Source: Pomacea canaliculata (lineage: Eukaryota; Mollusca; Gastropoda; Architaenioglossa; Ampullariidae). Taken from it: a stretch of DNA of 64,000 nucleotides. The notes beneath the pieces were generated by a model, which saw nothing but the letters and a program-made list of their open reading frames with translations, was not told the origin of the DNA and made no database searches. The DNA lies in contig NC_037599.1 in assembly GCF_003073045.1 (NCBI RefSeq), positions 5,158,247-5,222,246 of the forward strand. Reading direction: 5' to 3'. Within the stretch, counting starts at the first letter, position 1. Each line of letters opens with the position of its first letter. This document shows positions 49,701 through 59,774 of the stretch, piece after piece. A program made the position numbers and the translations under genes.

Positions 49701-52700
49701 GAAAGTACAACACAAATCAAAATATGACCACAATACAAAACCAAGGAAAGTCTGCTAGGCGAAGGGACAGAACTTGCGATAGTTTACCCGTTTTTATGCT
49801 GTACTTTCTAGTTACTTGCTGATTGTGTGCTAGTCTTTTTCTCAAAATATCTTACATCAAACAACTTTATAAGAAAAGTTTTATTAAGATAAAAACTAAC
49901 GTTCACGACTTGAAAGTATTATGGAGGATTTAATGAAGTGCGTGCCTTTAAATCTTTTTATTCTGTCACCACTAAAAGGATTGGTTACCATCAGTATGAG
50001 CTTCCTGTTCCATATACCTGGAATGGACATACCGGGAAGCGATACGATGGAAAACATATTCAGGATATTGTTTCCACACTTCTGCTTTGGCTTCAGCATT
50101 CTTTCGATGTATGTTAATAAATTCACCCTCAACCTTTGCAAAAATGTTAACGTTACAACATGTCCGGAAACGCAAAGCCCTTGTTGCAAAGGTGGGCATA
50201 AATATTAGTTTGGTTGTTGTTGTTATTATTATAATATTAAGCTGTATAGTCTCTTACAGTTAACAAAAACACTCACAATAGCAAATATAAGGGAAACAAA
50301 ATGACTTTTTCTGAAGGTAGATAATTGCATTATATCTTCTTTCAATTTCTAGTCTCTTAACAAGTTTATTAATAATATTGCTCGATGAAAGCAAACCGAT
50401 ATAAATAATTTCGAAGTGGTTAAGTGCTGAAATATAACTGCGATCCTGTGTAGACCACTGTCAAAAGACCTGCTTTCCGCATGAAGAGAATTACCTGGCC
50501 CTTTCCTACCCAGCCGTAGGAACCAACGTCGTGTGTATGCTGGTTCAGGGTATAACCTTCTTCGCACTTTTACTTGTATTGGAATCACAGATTCCACAGA
50601 AACTTGGGTACTGCTTGAAGTGTAAGTATTGACACCGGGAAGTAGACATATCTCTAATGGCTAGTATTGTAGCTGCTTTTTAGCTGTTTTAGCTGTTTTA
50701 CAACTGAGCTTTTAAACTGTGCTTTTTCAATCACATAGTGCACTCAAACATTGACTGGAGATTAGTGAAAATTTTGACTTTTTTGCTGGCAGGATGAAGA
50801 ATAAGCGTGAGTGTGCTTAGCTAGCGTTCCTTTTGTTGATTCTCTACGAACAATTTACGAAAGAGTTCCGACAGACTTTGAGTATGTTCTTCCTCTTCCT
50901 CGCTTACCTCAGCTAGTTCTGCTGGTGTCGACGCACCATCTGCCGACGAAGACTTTGACGTCAAGAACGAACGATTGCGAGTATCATCGGGCGAGGCTGA
51001 TGGAGAGACGCTGGTGTTGAACAATATCTACAAACAGTACGGGCCTGTCGTGGTGGTGAACCACGTCTTTCTCGGGGTGGCCGAGCAAGAATGCTTCGGG
51101 CTGCTCGGCCAAAATGGGGCTGGCAAAAGCACCACCTTTAAGTTGATCACATGTGACACGATGCTGACTAGCGGAGACATCTTCGTCCAAAAATACAGCG
51201 TCAAGACAGACTTCAGGAGGTAGGGTTATGGTTCAAATCTGCTTATTTACTGATGTGGATATAATACACTGCAGATATACAATGTAGCAGCTTTGACTAC
51301 ACCACTACATAACTTTAGGAAAGGCTGGATCCCAGGTTTCGACTTACTGGACAGTAAGTTGTGATAAATAATGCAGACGTCAAGTCAGGTTTGGCTTAAT
51401 GATTTCTGGGAGACGAAAGAAGAGCCTGTCATAATCGTACTGACTGTAAGCATTGTTCGTGTCTTTTGGTGCAGCTAGAAAACTGTTTGCTTTTGTATAA
51501 AAATCAAATGGACTTTTTAGTTTTAAAAACCTTTATGTTTATTCCGAAACCCCTCGGTTTCATTGGCTTCGGATCTGACGCTTCTTTATGCAAACTCCGT
51601 GACTGAATATGGATGTTTTTAGGTGCAAAGCTGCTTAGGTTATTGCCCTCAGGTCGACTCACTGATAGGACACCTGACTGCGCGGGAGACTCTATACATG
51701 TTTGCACGTTTGCGGGGAGTGCCTTCTGCTTCTATTCCTCCCCTGGTGAAAAGTCTTCTTTCCATTGTCTTTCTAAGCGAATACGCAGATAAGATGTGCG
51801 GCAACTACAGGTGAGCGAATAGAGACTGAAATTGGAAGGTATTTTTCTATTGATTGCCCTATTTTAAAGTTGGATTGACCTGTACGAACTACTTTTTTTC
51901 ATAATCATTTTATATATATATATATAAGCATGTGTGTCACAACTCAGCCAGACAAATGCTCGTTCTTTCAACACACAACAAAACGATTGCCTGAGGCTGT
52001 CCACATCTTGTTCATTTCGCTGTCGCGTGGCCTTGCTTTCAATCTAACAATAACAATAATGCAGATTTGAGCTGAATTTTTATCACTGTACAGTAGACTT
52101 GATGCGCTTTATAAATATTTTCGAAATTTAATGCACTTCAAGCAAACAGTCAAGCAAATACAAAATGTACAGTCAGACCTCGATAAGTCGAATTCAAAGG
52201 GACTCGAAAAAAAAAAATCGACTTACGGAGTTTTCGAGTTAGGGAAAATGGCGTAATAGGCGCAGGTATTTGGCCGGGAACTAACAATTAGTTCGATAGG
52301 GAGGTTTTCGACTTAGGGAAGGTCAACTTATCGAGGCCCGATAATACACATACTGAGACAGATCAAAATATGTCAGCAAGCAACCGCTACAGACACACCA
52401 ACAGACAAAAGACGGCAAAATATGCCCAGGAAGCATTCCAAGGGTTCGGTATAGGAAAAGGCTAGTAAAGTGCGAGCAGGAAAAGGTGAGTTTGAGAAGA
52501 TATCTGTTCAGATCTTTGATTTGAGGTAGCGCTTGGAAACCAGCAGAAAATACGGAGCTATCATTACTCATTACCTTGACTCCAGAGATCTGTAGATTTC
52601 CCGATATGCCGAGTAGTAACACATTCCAACGGCGACATAGACGTGACACTAAAATGGTATCCTCTTTGGTAACTTCAAAGAACATAACGGTCGATTGCGA

Positions 52701-55700
52701 CTCCCACAATGATGAGTGGCATAACGGCTGCAACAAGAGTAAAAAAACAACAACAAATCTCCCAATTCTGTTCAACGTTCTTAAAAATGTCTAGGCTGGT
52801 CCAGCTCCCAAACCATTTCTCCAGCCGCAATCAACTTGTGCCATTTTTATCAGTCTGAAAAACAGTCCACTGAGAGTGATGAATGAATAACTATATGTTT
52901 GTGACATAGATCACATCTCCTTACTGTCCATGGCAGATCTGCTCGGCGTCTGATACACTCGATATAGTGTATCGTTCTCTAGCGCCATCATAGTACTTTC
53001 GGTCTCTGCTATTATTACGAATTAGTACCGGTCTTACCGACTAATTGCACTCAGACTTTGGTAGTCGTCGACACTACATCTTTGCCTGCTCCATTGAAGT
53101 ACAGGATGCCTAAAGACTCTGTTCTTGGGCTACATTTTATTAACCAAACACGTTGAGCCTCTGGGGTTAAGCAAATCCTGTGTCTCTCCATCGTCCGAAA
53201 TTTGTGTTATCTTTCTATCTATCTATTCCTCTTCGTGCATCAGGTTGCACATAAGGCCTGGACCAGAGTCCGCCACCGATGTCGATCGGCTGAAACCCGC
53301 TCCAGGTGGCCCATGTCCAGCCCTTTCCTTAAATCTCCCTTTTCACTGTTCTTCTCAAGTTTCCTAAAGGTGGCCTCGTTTATTTTGTTGGACTGTCTGG
53401 AGTCCATCGTAGGGCGACTGTCACCTGCACTCTACAGTGCCTTTCAGACGAGGAAGACAACTAAATAAAAACACCGACAACATTTTAAATTTTAAAATAA
53501 ATATAATTTGAAGTTAAAAAACACAAAACAAATCCAAATTTCCCAACCCACAGTTCGAACACTTCCACTGTCACAACACATGTAATGTTCCTTCCGACTA
53601 TTCAATTCCCCACAAAGTCTCCAGTTGAAAATGACACCAAGTCTCCACTTCAATATAACACAAATTTTCCACTTCTAAGTAACACAAATATATCCACTTG
53701 AAAGTAACACAAAGTATCCACTGACACCGATGCTCTTCCTGAAGATATTTCTAATTCAACGCCGGTCGGCGAACCCCAGGAGGATATGATGAATAAACGA
53801 AGAACAAACAACAAAAGTGAAAAAAACACAGTAACTTTAACAGGTTCAATGCTACCCTACGATACAAATCTGGTAACTTCTAAGTCTGTTCAGGACTTGT
53901 TAAATAACATACAAATCTGATCAAGATTTGTACCCAGTCCAGTCAGGAGTACAACACCAATTCGGTTCAAGACTTGTTGCAAACTAAACGTCCGCTCCAG
54001 ACGCACTGATAGCACCAAGGAGACTGTTACTTCTCCCCATTCCCGTCAAAAAAACAAAAACAAAAACAAAAAAACAACACTCAGTCACACAGTCACACAA
54101 CACACATCCAAAACACCACAACACTCTTTCCTTTGATCTTCGAACTAAAACAACCCATGAACACCAATTGATTAAAAAGACCGGCCGGACATCCCTGCAT
54201 GGCGCGGCACGTCTCAGACTGTTGACACTAACAGCGCAGTAATTGCTGTCTTTCACACCTCCCACTTGCAGTTACTTTTCCCTGTCCCCTTCCAGCCTAA
54301 AAATAAAATAAAATAAAACCACAGCAGGTTTTTGAAAGTGACTCTGGAGAGGTCTGCTGTCTGCTGGTGGAGCACATGTCCAATCCATCGCCAACGCCTT
54401 TGTTGAACGTGCTTGGTGATGGACTCGGTTTCAGTTCTTCGGTGCAGTTCTTCGTTGGTGATGGTATATAGCCAATAGATGTTAAATATGCGCCTGAGGC
54501 ATCTGTTTTGGAAGACGTCAAGCTTGTTACTGATGGTTTTGGTCATCTTCCATGATTCTGATCCGTAAAGGAGGGTGCTGATCACATTTGACTTGAAGAT
54601 TCTCAGCTTGATCTTCTGGCTGATGTTTTTTGCCTTCCATGTGCTCCTGAGTGAGGCGAAGGCCTGGCTGCCTTTCGCCAGTCGGGCTCGAATCTCCACC
54701 TCTGCATCCCCGGTGTTTGAAATTCTGGACCCAAGATAGGTGAAACTGTCAACTTCCTCAATCTCTTCTCAATTTAGTTTGATGCTGTGTTGGACTCTGA
54801 CATTCACTCTCATTTGTTTTATCTTTGGCTCATAATTATCTCTTGAGTTTCACATTAATGCCATCTATAATTCCATCTTCCTTGAGCTTCTCAAGATCAG
54901 CCATTTGACCATTTCTGTCTCCATTGAAAGCCTTCCAATCTGGCTTCAAACCCCATCTCTTTTATAATTATCTTGTTCTTAGACGGTAAGAGCATGCTCC
55001 TTAGAAGTGTGAGAACTGACAAAAATACCTGCAAGTGATATATGTTGTAGTGGTGGGAACAAACGAAAGTTGTGCACAGCTGCTGCTCTGATTGGCAACC
55101 CGCCCGTCGTCCTGCTGGACGAACCTTCGGCAGGTGTGGACCCTGCTGCTCGCCGCCAGCTGTGGACAGTTTTGTCAGGTGTGCGAGCCAGTGGTCGCAC
55201 TCTGGTTCTTACCTCTCACAGGTGAATGCTTGTTGTGAAACAATGCTCTTTCTCTCTGTATCATGTTTGAGTCAGTAAATCAATGAGTTAACATCAACGT
55301 AGTTGAGAGTGTGCGCAAAAAAACATCATTGATTGATTGACTAAACGAAAATATATACTGTCTATAAATATATAATATTGTGTGTGTTTTAGTTAGTTAC
55401 ATGTTGCTATCATGCTGCAGTCAAGATAATACATTGTAAACGTTTGTCTCATCTATCACTGCCACATCAACCAACATTTCAAAAAGAAAAGATAAACTTC
55501 GATGTAAAACTTTTCCGTCTTTGGTATGTATAACCCATTGAACAACTTAAAAAAAGACTTCTTGTAATGTTAGCATTTGACGAAGAAAATCTGGTGTTTT
55601 GTTTTTTTTCAAGAGGAAAGAAAAACACCATTTTTCAATAAGCTTATTTGTTGGCGATGACATTTATACGATATCTTTATTGAAAGAAAAACACCGTGTG

Positions 55701-57411
55701 CGGGAAGCCCTCTACTAGAATTTATCCCTGAACTTAAAAAATCCATTAAATACCATTGTGAATGAGTGTGACTTGTTAGGTCCAAACTTTTGCTATTTCA
55801 GCATGGAAGAGACCGAGGCCCTGTGCACGCGGCTTGCCATCATGGTGAACGGCCAGTTTAAATGTCTTGGCTCGCCACAACATCTAAAATCAAAATTCGC
55901 CCAGGGTTTTTTGCTGAAAGTTAAGGTGGACTCTGAATCAGAGGATGATTCTCAGAACGTGATAGACTACGTCTTAAGCACAATCCCAGATACAGAGACA
56001 CTTGACGAAAAAGACCTCTACATAACATTTAAGGTGGGTTTATCTTTTGCTAACACTGGTTGATTAGTGTATGAATGACTTGCTGATTAGTTGTCTTCTT
56101 CGAGTGACCATACGCTGAACTCGATGTTTGGAGTCTGGGGCTAAAGACGCCATATGTTGCTCCCGCCAGCCGCGCTGGAACCAGTTGCACACATTTGCCC
56201 GTCAGAGATGTCATCCACCTAGTATGACGGTGCAGCGGCGTCACGTCAAAAATCTGGTCTTTCACAATGGACAAGAACTTGCTCTCAATAACAAAGATAT
56301 CATCCCAGCTTTGCCGAACTAGTAACCCTGTGAAAAAATCTGCAAAATGGTTCACAAAATGTAATTCTTGGCTACATGCTTATCTCTTTTTATCCTGTAT
56401 GTGATGTCCGCAAACAAATACCCTAAGTTTCGGATTATAAGCCACTTAATTCCCCCCCCCCCTAAGGTTTAAACCCTGCAACTAAACAGCGATGCAGGTT
56501 GTTTGTGGATTTTTCAGATTCCAATTAACGTATTGATGAGGTCCTGTTACTATGTTAACCGTTCACGTTCATGGTATATGAAGATTCTTTGTTACAAACG
56601 ATCACATATCCACAAGAATAAAGAGAAAAGGACTTACAAACATCTTGACTAGAAAGACGCAAAATAAAGGTGTGTGCACGTCTCAAGATCTTCGAGACCT
56701 GCAAAGACAGGACTGCATGGAAAGGCAGACACAAGCAGAATGATATGTGGAAATTAAAAAAAAACTAAAACAACTCAGATCACAAAAAAGAAAATAACAG
56801 TCTAAGAGCAGACAATTGATTTGTGTGCCCTATTAATCATCAAAGCTTAGGGACTAATAGTAACGATAAAATGCACTTTCGAGAACACACTTTTAGTGAA
56901 CGGTCCATACCGTAGTGGTTGAGGGAGTAGCCAATGGAGTGTGAGACGCGGCGATAAATTCCTCATTCCCGGGGCACGCCATCAAGCAGCCAAGCTCAAC
57001 CCAGGTCTTTCCCATGACAGCCAGAGTTTTCTAATTACTAGTACAACGGAGCACTGGCAACCTTCTCTAAGTTGAGCTCATTAACCATGAACTTACCATC
57101 GAGGGAAACTACATAGATCCATTTTTATGTAATATTTATCAAAAAGAAAAAAGTGCTTTGAGTAAAAACCAGTATAGCCATGGATAGTCATGTACTGTTG
57201 TACACTCCTTTTGCAGGTCAATAACACCAACATCCTGGTTTCCGAACTGTTTTCTGCCATGGAGCAGTGTAAGCAGATGGGTCACATCGAGGATTACGCT
57301 ATCCACCAAACGACCCTGGAGGAGATTTTTCTTGCTTTTGTCAGTATGCAGCATCCTAATCGTGAGGTTAAGGGTGGAGTTTGTAGCTGTTTGTGTTCTT
57401 GTTGTCCTTAG
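37748..57411 (+). CDS. ABCA3: ABCA-subfamily full lipid transporter (ABCA3-like)
   Basis: Twenty-five exons: 37748-37903, 38554-38725, 39484-39705, 39913-40160, 40983-41220, 42008-42178, 43176-43339, 43726-43857, 44017-44137, 44304-44458, 45082-45237, 45494-45704, 46337-46586, 46734-46879, 47124-47287, 47607-47972, 48304-48621, 49096-49252, 49979-50191, 50454-50621, 50913-51219, 51631-51810, 55051-55221, 55802-56033, 57217-57411. Total 5013 nt, 1670 residues (human ABCA3 1704). Order is membrane helix, large extracellular domain, helices, NBD1, linker, second membrane half, NBD2. NBD1 has GHNGAGKTT (about 527), [26 protein letters not shown] and [13 protein letters not shown]2 has GQNGAGKST (about 1375), [26 protein letters not shown] and LTSHSMEE. 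All catalytic motifs are intact, so it should export lipids using ATP. Exon 8 has a GC donor; the exon 21-22 junction is problematic (see findings). The tail is Cys-rich. Confidence 0.93.
39716..39815. repeat. TCA/TCG trinucleotide repeats in ABCA intron 3
   Basis: Degenerate TCATCA and TCGTCG runs just after exon 3. A similar GAC/GAT-rich stretch lies at 44945-45000 in intron 10. Confidence 0.8.
41221..42007 (+). other. ABCA intron 5, nothing recognised
   Basis: No gene, RNA or named repeat seen. Confidence 0.5.
42179..43175 (+). other. ABCA intron 6, nothing recognised
   Basis: AT-rich; only a short GCGC/GAGA patch near 43065-43110. Confidence 0.5.
46813..46852 (+). repeat. 12-bp coding repeat in ABCA linker
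   Basis: The unit tcgtcagatata is repeated in tandem within exon 14 and encodes an [14 protein letters not shown] acidic serine stretch in the linker after NBD1. Confidence 0.85.
52168..52344. mobile_element. Tc1/mariner-type (pogo/Tigger-like) MITE
   Basis: The left end reads TA then cagtcagacctcgataagtc; the right end reads caacttatcgaggcccgata. These are inverted matches over the ctcgataagt core. The interior repeats related cgactt...gagttaggg patches. About 175 bp with no coding capacity. A TA dinucleotide at the left fits mariner-type target duplication; the outer right end has diverged. Confidence 0.7.
53620..53730. repeat. Degenerate ~30-bp tandem repeat
   Basis: Several copies of a unit containing tccactt, then agtaacacaaa, follow each other with small changes. 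Confidence 0.6.
54250..54990 (-). mobile_element. RTE-type LINE reverse-transcriptase C-terminal fragment
   Basis: Minus-strand frame with [66 protein letters not shown] and [13 protein letters not shown], in order. This is the standard C-terminal region after the RT palm in RTE-clade elements. A further piece upstream ([22 protein letters not shown], around 54700-54780) is separated by a stop. Antisense to ABCA. Confidence 0.85.
56034..57216 (+). other. ABCA last intron
   Basis: About 1.2 kb. A segment at 56130-56330 with GC-rich, coding-like composition on the minus strand may be a repeat fragment, but no family could be named. The rest holds nothing recognised. Confidence 0.4.
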
Positions 57412-58106
57412 CATTCTTTTCCTATTGTCAACTTCGATGTGGTAGATGTGCTTCACGGAGGAGAAAACCCTGGACACAGCATAGATTTCTATACTTTAAC
57501 AGTGGACTTTCAAACTGGAACATCTTGACCAGAATCGGAACAAATGATAACTGGAAAAAGTTGAGCTCTGTATGCCAGTTTCAGAAGTCATAACAATAGA
57601 CACCTCATTTTCTCGGGAGACTCATGGACTAATATTACCTATAGATACTGTACAGAGCACTTGTGAATTTCAACCTACTCTCAGTCGAGGCCGAAATGGA
57701 AAACGCTACAGTGTTACTTACCACTGACAAGAATGCCATGAGCGCATTTGAATATTAAAAAGAGTAATTGATCAAACTAATCTCCAGAGGATATGAGACC
57801 AAATATGTGTTCGTGCCCGCGATTGTTTAATTTATTGAGCTTTAATGTTCGGTAGTTATTTGTAATTTTTAAGATATGTTTATCTTCTTCTGTTGGAAAT
57901 TAAAAGGTTCCACACATTTCTTGCCTCTCTGTTATTTACATATATAAATATAATCTCTTTATAGTCAAGTGTTTTTGCCCACGACTATGACTGCAAACCA
58001 AGCTTAATAAATATATTAAACAGCAATCTTTTCTGATTAGAAGACAGTTTTTTTTATAATGCGTTATGCTCTAATCAGACACTTTTCTAAATCTTTAGAA
58101 ATTCAC
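57412..58106 (+). other. ABCA 3' UTR
   Basis: Follows the TAG stop. Candidate poly(A) signals are ATTAAA near 57900 and AATAAA near 58005. No gene. Confidence 0.5.

Positions 58107-58168
<62 letters not shown>
58107..58168. repeat. (ATT)n microsatellite
   Basis: About twenty uninterrupted ATT units. Confidence 0.95.
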
Positions 58169-58169
<1 letters not shown>

Positions 58170-58429
58170 AATTAAACAGAGAAGTTGGTTGCACAGTCTT
58201 CCAGTCCTCTAGACAGTTGAACACCAATCGTAGGTATTTCCGTGACGGTCAATGGTGCCGACAAGGACTAACCATACACTGCCGATCTCTCTCACACAAT
58301 GGGTTTTTGCTCCCACCACGTACGCTATCTCTACAGATGACCACTCGTTCCCTGACATCCGGCCCTCTTGTTCCTCTGTTCCTAACTTCTATAGAAACTA
58401 TCCCAGCAGTGCTGGTGTGCATAAGCAAA

Positions 58430-58755
58430 CTTAAACATGAACTTAAGCTTACGTTCACTCACTTAAGTATAGGGAAAATCGGTGGACACAAGAAAACTTA
58501 AGTCCGCTAAGTACAAATTTAATCTCTTGCTTAACTTTAAGATTGCTATCCCCCAGGCACAATTAATTCCTTATTTAGTTGAGTCGGGCAACGTAAGTTT
58601 TCTTTGTTTGAAGACGGAATTAAAGAATATAGCAACGAGGCGACTGTGTTTAAGAATGATATTTAGACGATGTCTGAGGAGAGAATGTACATTTCGTGAC
58701 TTGCAAAATTTTCGTGCTATATATTACGGCGTTGAGTTGTATGTAAAATGGTGAG
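58430..58755 (+). mobile_element. Possible PIF/Harbinger-type transposon remnant
   Basis: Repeated acttaag/cttaagt words near 58430-58505 resemble ends of Harbinger-type elements. Downstream a frame ends FRRCLRRECTFRDLQNF and then GVELYVKW, resembling the N-terminal RxFRDRxNPL...DxELxxxF block of Harbinger transposases. The match is short and no transposase core follows. Confidence 0.3.
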
Positions 58756-59774
58756 GGTGTTTTTTTTCCCTCATAGATCAGAATATGCAATGGAAGATGA
58801 TTTAGAACACATGCTTTCCATTTTTTCCTTTTTTGTCCTTTCTGCTTATCAAATTCGTGCATGTAGTAATCGTGATAATATAGCCTAGATAGAGTATATA
58901 GGTGGAAGTGTTTGTGTTGAAAAAAGAAACACACAGAGTACTGTTTTGTCCTTATTGTAAGTGTAACATGGTTTGATTTATTCTGACTCACCCCTTAATT
59001 GTTGTTAGGCGGTCACCCCCAGCCTGCACATGTGTGTGTACGGGTAGGGGGATGCAGGTAGGGCAGTCCAATATACTACTATAAATGTACTTTCAGAACA
59101 GTTCACAGCACACGCAAATTGTTGGTGCAAATACCTCACGAATACATTGCTTTACTTCTTATCAAAGATCGAGTGGTCCACCCGATGTGCTGCTTTTAGA
59201 ACTGTACTTTAATTGTAACTTGTAAGTGCGATTGCCTTGTTGAAATAATTATAGCAGTCCCAGTCTTTTGGTCAGATTTTCCATTCAATTTAGCAAAGCT
59301 TTCTATATAAATACATATGATATCTTCGTAAAAGTTCGTTTTTTTAATTTTTATTTTTTATCATATATCGTTTTAATCACACAATGATTATATCTACAAG
59401 GGACTTAATATCTACAAGGCTTATATCTACAAGGGACGCAATTGATATTCTAGTTATTCCCCTTAGGCAAGGGGCTGTACCGCTGAACACGCTATGACTT
59501 CGCCAAGAAACAATAGTCTTTACTCTGTTACTGCTATTTACTCATGTCTTTTCTTTGTTATTAAATACAAAATATTTCTAATAAAGTCATATTCTTTTCA
59601 ATAGGAGACTTAAATGTACAAATAACTATTTTTTTTTAAATACAGTTTTTTTTTCTTAATCATTGTGTGAGAATCATCACGAACTTTGGCTACAAGCTTA
59701 TCTGCTGCGAGCACGTCTTGGTGCTGGCTGTCGATTGTATGAACTGTATGTAGAATATTGATATATTCAACGCA
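58756..59774 (+). other. ABCA-ZNG1 intergenic region and ZNG1 5' flank
   Basis: No gene on either strand. A short direct repeat (atctacaaggg, about 59391-59436) lies here. The last few hundred bases must contain the ZNG1 promoter and 5' UTR, but no element can be fixed. Confidence 0.4.

Larger units (their letters stand above)
51811..55050 (+). other. ABCA intron 22, transposon-rich
   Basis: The largest ABCA intron (3.2 kb), interrupting NBD2 just before the signature motif. It holds a pogo/Tigger-like MITE (52168-52344), a degenerate tandem array (53620-53730) and an RTE-type LINE fragment (54250-54990). The 53100-53470 segment has the look of an interspersed repeat but I cannot name it. 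Confidence 0.6.

Noticed and set aside
56128..56355. Open frames on both strands in the last ABCA intron
   Set aside because: No recognisable domain; flanking ABCA exons join in phase without them. Possibly an unnamed repeat.
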